From positions 62,001-126,000 of the forward strand of contig JAUIKM010000005.1 in NCBI GenBank assembly GCA_030430495.1: a stretch of DNA of 64,000 nucleotides, given 5' to 3'. The translations under genes were made by a program, and so were the position numbers. This document shows positions 61,931 through 64,000 of this stretch, piece by piece; within the stretch, counting starts at the first letter, position 1; each line of letters opens with the position of its first letter. This DNA comes from a bacterium. Lineage in GTDB: Bacteria; Bacteroidota; Ignavibacteria; Kapaibacteriales; UBA7675. The notes below the pieces were generated by a model. The model saw nothing but the letters and a program-made list of their open reading frames with translations. It ran no database searches and was not told the DNA's origin.

Positions 61931-64000
61931 TCAGCGCAATACTCTGATTCGCGTGAGCGCTTCCGTGCTTCCGACCTGCAGAATGCAGTAGTATCCGCCG
62001 CTGCTCCAGCGGCTGGTATTTATCTGCATGGTGTTAATGCCGGCGGGCATGGCGGGCATGCGTCGGCTTTCCACGATGCGGCCATGCGCATCAAAAACCG
62101 TGCATTGTCCTTCGCCCGCCTGCGTAAGTTCAAAGGTCAGGTTGACGCGGTCGCCGGCCGGATTCGGAAATACTTCGACATCGGGCCGGATGCGCGGCGA
62201 CGGGCCGGGCTGCGGCGCATCCGTTACAATCGGCGTCGTCATCACAATCGTTTCGGTGTTGAGGTCGTCGGCCGTGTACGCCTGCACGTAGTTTGTTGTG
62301 TTCCAGGTGATCTGCAGGCTGTGCGGCGTGAAGTTGTAGAAGGTGTTGCCGATGCGGCCGTATTCCGTTAACTCCACATTGGGCGTATTGCCCTCGGCAT
62401 CCACCAGCAGGTTTGTCACCACGGTTCCATAGGCGTCCAGAACGGCAACATTGGCATTCGTCAAAGCCTCGCCGTCCTGGTTAAGCACTATGAATGAGGT
62501 GGTCCAGTTTCGCAGCAGAATGGAATTGACATCGGCCGTCTCCTTGGCGGCGTCGTAGTAGGAGTCGAGCATGCTGACAATCGCACCGTTAATTAACACC
62601 ACGTCATTGCCGGTGGAATTGGTAATATCGGCGCCGCCTACCACGCAGTTGAAGGCGCCGTTTGCCACCAGTCCGTTGTTGGTTGCATGACTGATCTCCA
62701 CGCCGTCGAAAACAAAATTGGCAAAGTCCCCGGTCAGAGTTAAACCGTCCCCATGACTGTCGTGAATGCCGCCTCCGTTGATATGTCCCGACGGACTGTC
62801 GAGCAGCAGCCCGCCGTCGGGCCGCACGATCATGGATGCGTCCCATTCCAGCGCGCCTTCGACGTTGAGCGTCCACGTGGTGCCGAGTTCACAACTGATA
62901 CTCGAGTTAAACATGCGCAGCGTGCCGGTGGAGTGGATCGTGCAGTTTGCCGACGTCCGCATGTGAACCGTCGATTCCGTCATGTTGACAAGTCCGGTGT
63001 AAACATTGATGGCGCCGTAGAGGTTAAGTTCGTTGTACGAGGCGATTTCACCGTCGTCCAGGTCGTTGTTCTGTGTGCGCCGCACGAGCGCGTTAACATA
63101 AACTTCGGAGGTGTCGTTCTCCGTGGTGTCGCGTATCTCGGCAAAGATGCGCGTGCCGTAGACCGCCGTGGTCGGCACGTCTCCGGTGACGAACAATTCG
63201 ACCGGGTTAATATATCCCGCGGCGGCCATGGTCGTGTGGGAGAGAGCCAGTCCCCAGCCCGAGACCTGATTGATGGTGCTCCGGATAGTATTGCCGGTGG
63301 CGGCTTCAATCGGAAAAGCGTGAAAAATGTGTTCGCCCGGATCGTAGGTGCGCGTGCGGTATTCGGCGTGTGTAAAGTTGTCTTCGAACTGCACCTGAAC
63401 TCGGTCGGACGCTCCCTTGGGCGCGACTTTTTTGGCCGGTTTAAAGCTCGGTTTGTGGCGGCAGGGTTTGTCCAGCGTGGCAAAGCAGATTTTTTTGTTG
63501 CCGGTTACTTCGGTCGGAGGGAGTGTGCCGACCTTTTCTTTGCCGCAGTAGATGTCAATTGTTTTTTTTGTGGTTCGACTCTTGCCTTTGGAGTTTGCGT
63601 ACAGGCGCGCTTCCCAGACGCGACTCTTTTTAACTTTTGGTTTTTTGCCTCCACCTTGTGGGATGTATTTCTGCCTGATAAAACAGGTGTTGCAGTAGAA
63701 GAAGTCCACGCCTTCCTCGGATTCCCGGCTGTTTCCCGGTTTTGCCTTGCGGACAAAAGTGAATACTTCATCATCGTCGATCGTGCCGTACTGCGGATTG
63801 CGTCCGCCGACGTCCGGGTCGATTTCGGACGCCCAGATAATCGCTTCGCGCACGGATATTTTGTTGTCTTCATCGCGATCCGCGTTTGGATCCTGCGAAC
63901 AGGTTTCAAGCCCCTTGTAAAACTGCGTGCCGCAAGGGTCCTTGCGTTTGGTCTTTTTCCCGGCAACCGAAGAAACGACATATTCGCCTTTTAACTGCTC
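61931..64000 (-). CDS. T9SS-exported clan CD peptidase paralogue, array copy 5 (cut by window end)
   Basis: Only the C-terminal 689 residues are visible; the frame is open through base 64000. Reading from the edge, EQLKGEYVVSSVAGKK aligns with SGELVYSSSSGR of the other copies, then CGTQFYKGLETCSQ and the EF-hand loop DRDEDNKISVRE follow, so the catalytic His and Cys must lie beyond the window. The Cys-rich module (CNTCF, IYCGKEK, ICFATLDKPCRH), the beta-helix (GGGIHDSHGDGLTLTG) and a T9SS tail (VFPNPAGDR) are complete. It is the most diverged copy. Whether the active site is intact cannot be judged. An ATG-less internal GTG at 63853 is not the start. Confidence 0.78.
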   Translation of the reverse strand, partial: EQLKGEYVVSSVAGKKTKRKDPCGTQFYKGLETCSQDPNADRDEDNKISVREAIIWASEIDPDVGGRNPQYGTIDDDEVFTFVRKAKPGNSRESEEGVDFFYCNTCFIRQKYIPQGGGKKPKVKKSRVWEARLYANSKGKSRTTKKTIDIYCGKEKVGTLPPTEVTGNKKICFATLDKPCRHKPSFKPAKKVAPKGASDRVQVQFEDNFTHAEYRTRTYDPGEHIFHAFPIEAATGNTIRSTINQVSGWGLALSHTTMAAAGYINPVELFVTGDVPTTAVYGTRIFAEIRDTTENDTSEVYVNALVRRTQNNDLDDGEIASYNELNLYGAINVYTGLVNMTESTVHMRTSANCTIHSTGTLRMFNSSISCELGTTWTLNVEGALEWDASMIVRPDGGLLLDSPSGHINGGGIHDSHGDGLTLTGDFANFVFDGVEISHATNNGLVANGAFNCVVGGADITNSTGNDVVLINGAIVSMLDSYYDAAKETADVNSILLRNWTTSFIVLNQDGEALTNANVAVLDAYGTVVTNLLVDAEGNTPNVELTEYGRIGNTFYNFTPHSLQITWNTTNYVQAYTADDLNTETIVMTTPIVTDAPQPGPSPRIRPDVEVFPNPAGDRVNLTFELTQAGEGQCTVFDAHGRIVESRRMPAMPAGINTMQINTSRWSSGGYYCILQVGSTEALTRIRVLR

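Noticed and set aside
47986-64000. Possible CRISPR or short tandem repeat array
   Set aside because: The repetition is at the level of whole 3.3-kb paralogous genes, with no short direct repeats and spacers.

Overview
The window looks like chromosomal DNA of a GC-rich member of the Fibrobacteres-Chlorobi-Bacteroidetes (FCB) group; a lineage near Chlorobi/Ignavibacteria/Kapabacteria or another deep Bacteroidota relative is my inference. Reasons: ten genes end in the C-terminal sorting domain of the type IX secretion system (T9SS, motif NPxxxxxxI plus a final G.Y.. strand), which is essentially limited to this group; groESL carries a perfect CIRCE operator; the tRNA-Gln is preceded by a Bacteroidota-type promoter (TTTG, 20 nt, TAnnTTTG); and CsrA, FliW and a MotB-like protein point to motility, unlike typical gut Bacteroides. 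No rRNA, CRISPR array, phage or transposase was seen.

Layout. 1-2300: groES-groEL (minus) under CIRCE. 2538-4323: a glycosyltransferase and a heptose/histidinol-bisphosphatase-like HAD enzyme (envelope polysaccharide). 4724-11068: a 2,114-residue secreted multidomain protein. 11277-15031: an orphan gene, a T9SS multicopper oxidase and a small secreted protein, separated by gene-poor DNA. 15837-18242: response regulator, csrA, fliW and motB on the minus strand. 18389-21991: a 1,200-residue secreted Asp-box (BNR) protein. 22283-30250: a TPR protein and a MacAB-TolC type efflux operon with two different permeases and one ATPase. 30423-31789: an HDAC-family deacetylase and an orphan small protein.

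32399-39193 is housekeeping: tRNA-Gln, prs, rplY, pth, rpsD, a small orphan, dnaG, and a stand-alone nuoJ-nuoK pair. 39409-47735: an AlbA_2 (Schlafen-like) regulator, a BatA/VWA membrane protein, a WD40-type secreted protein and an 888-residue secreted protein.

47986-64000 is the most unusual part: five tandem minus-strand paralogues of about 1,110 residues, the fifth cut by the window end. Each complete copy has a signal peptide, a CARDB-like domain, a propeptide-like domain, a clan CD (caspase/legumain-like) cysteine peptidase domain with His and Cys intact 38 residues apart, an EF-hand loop, a Cys-rich module, a right-handed beta-helix and a T9SS tail. They look like a family of surface-displayed proteases built by serial duplication, with a 60-nt identical tract between two copies that suggests gene conversion. 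Most of the accessory content therefore serves the cell surface: exported proteins, polysaccharide synthesis and efflux. No T9SS machinery gene lies in the window.
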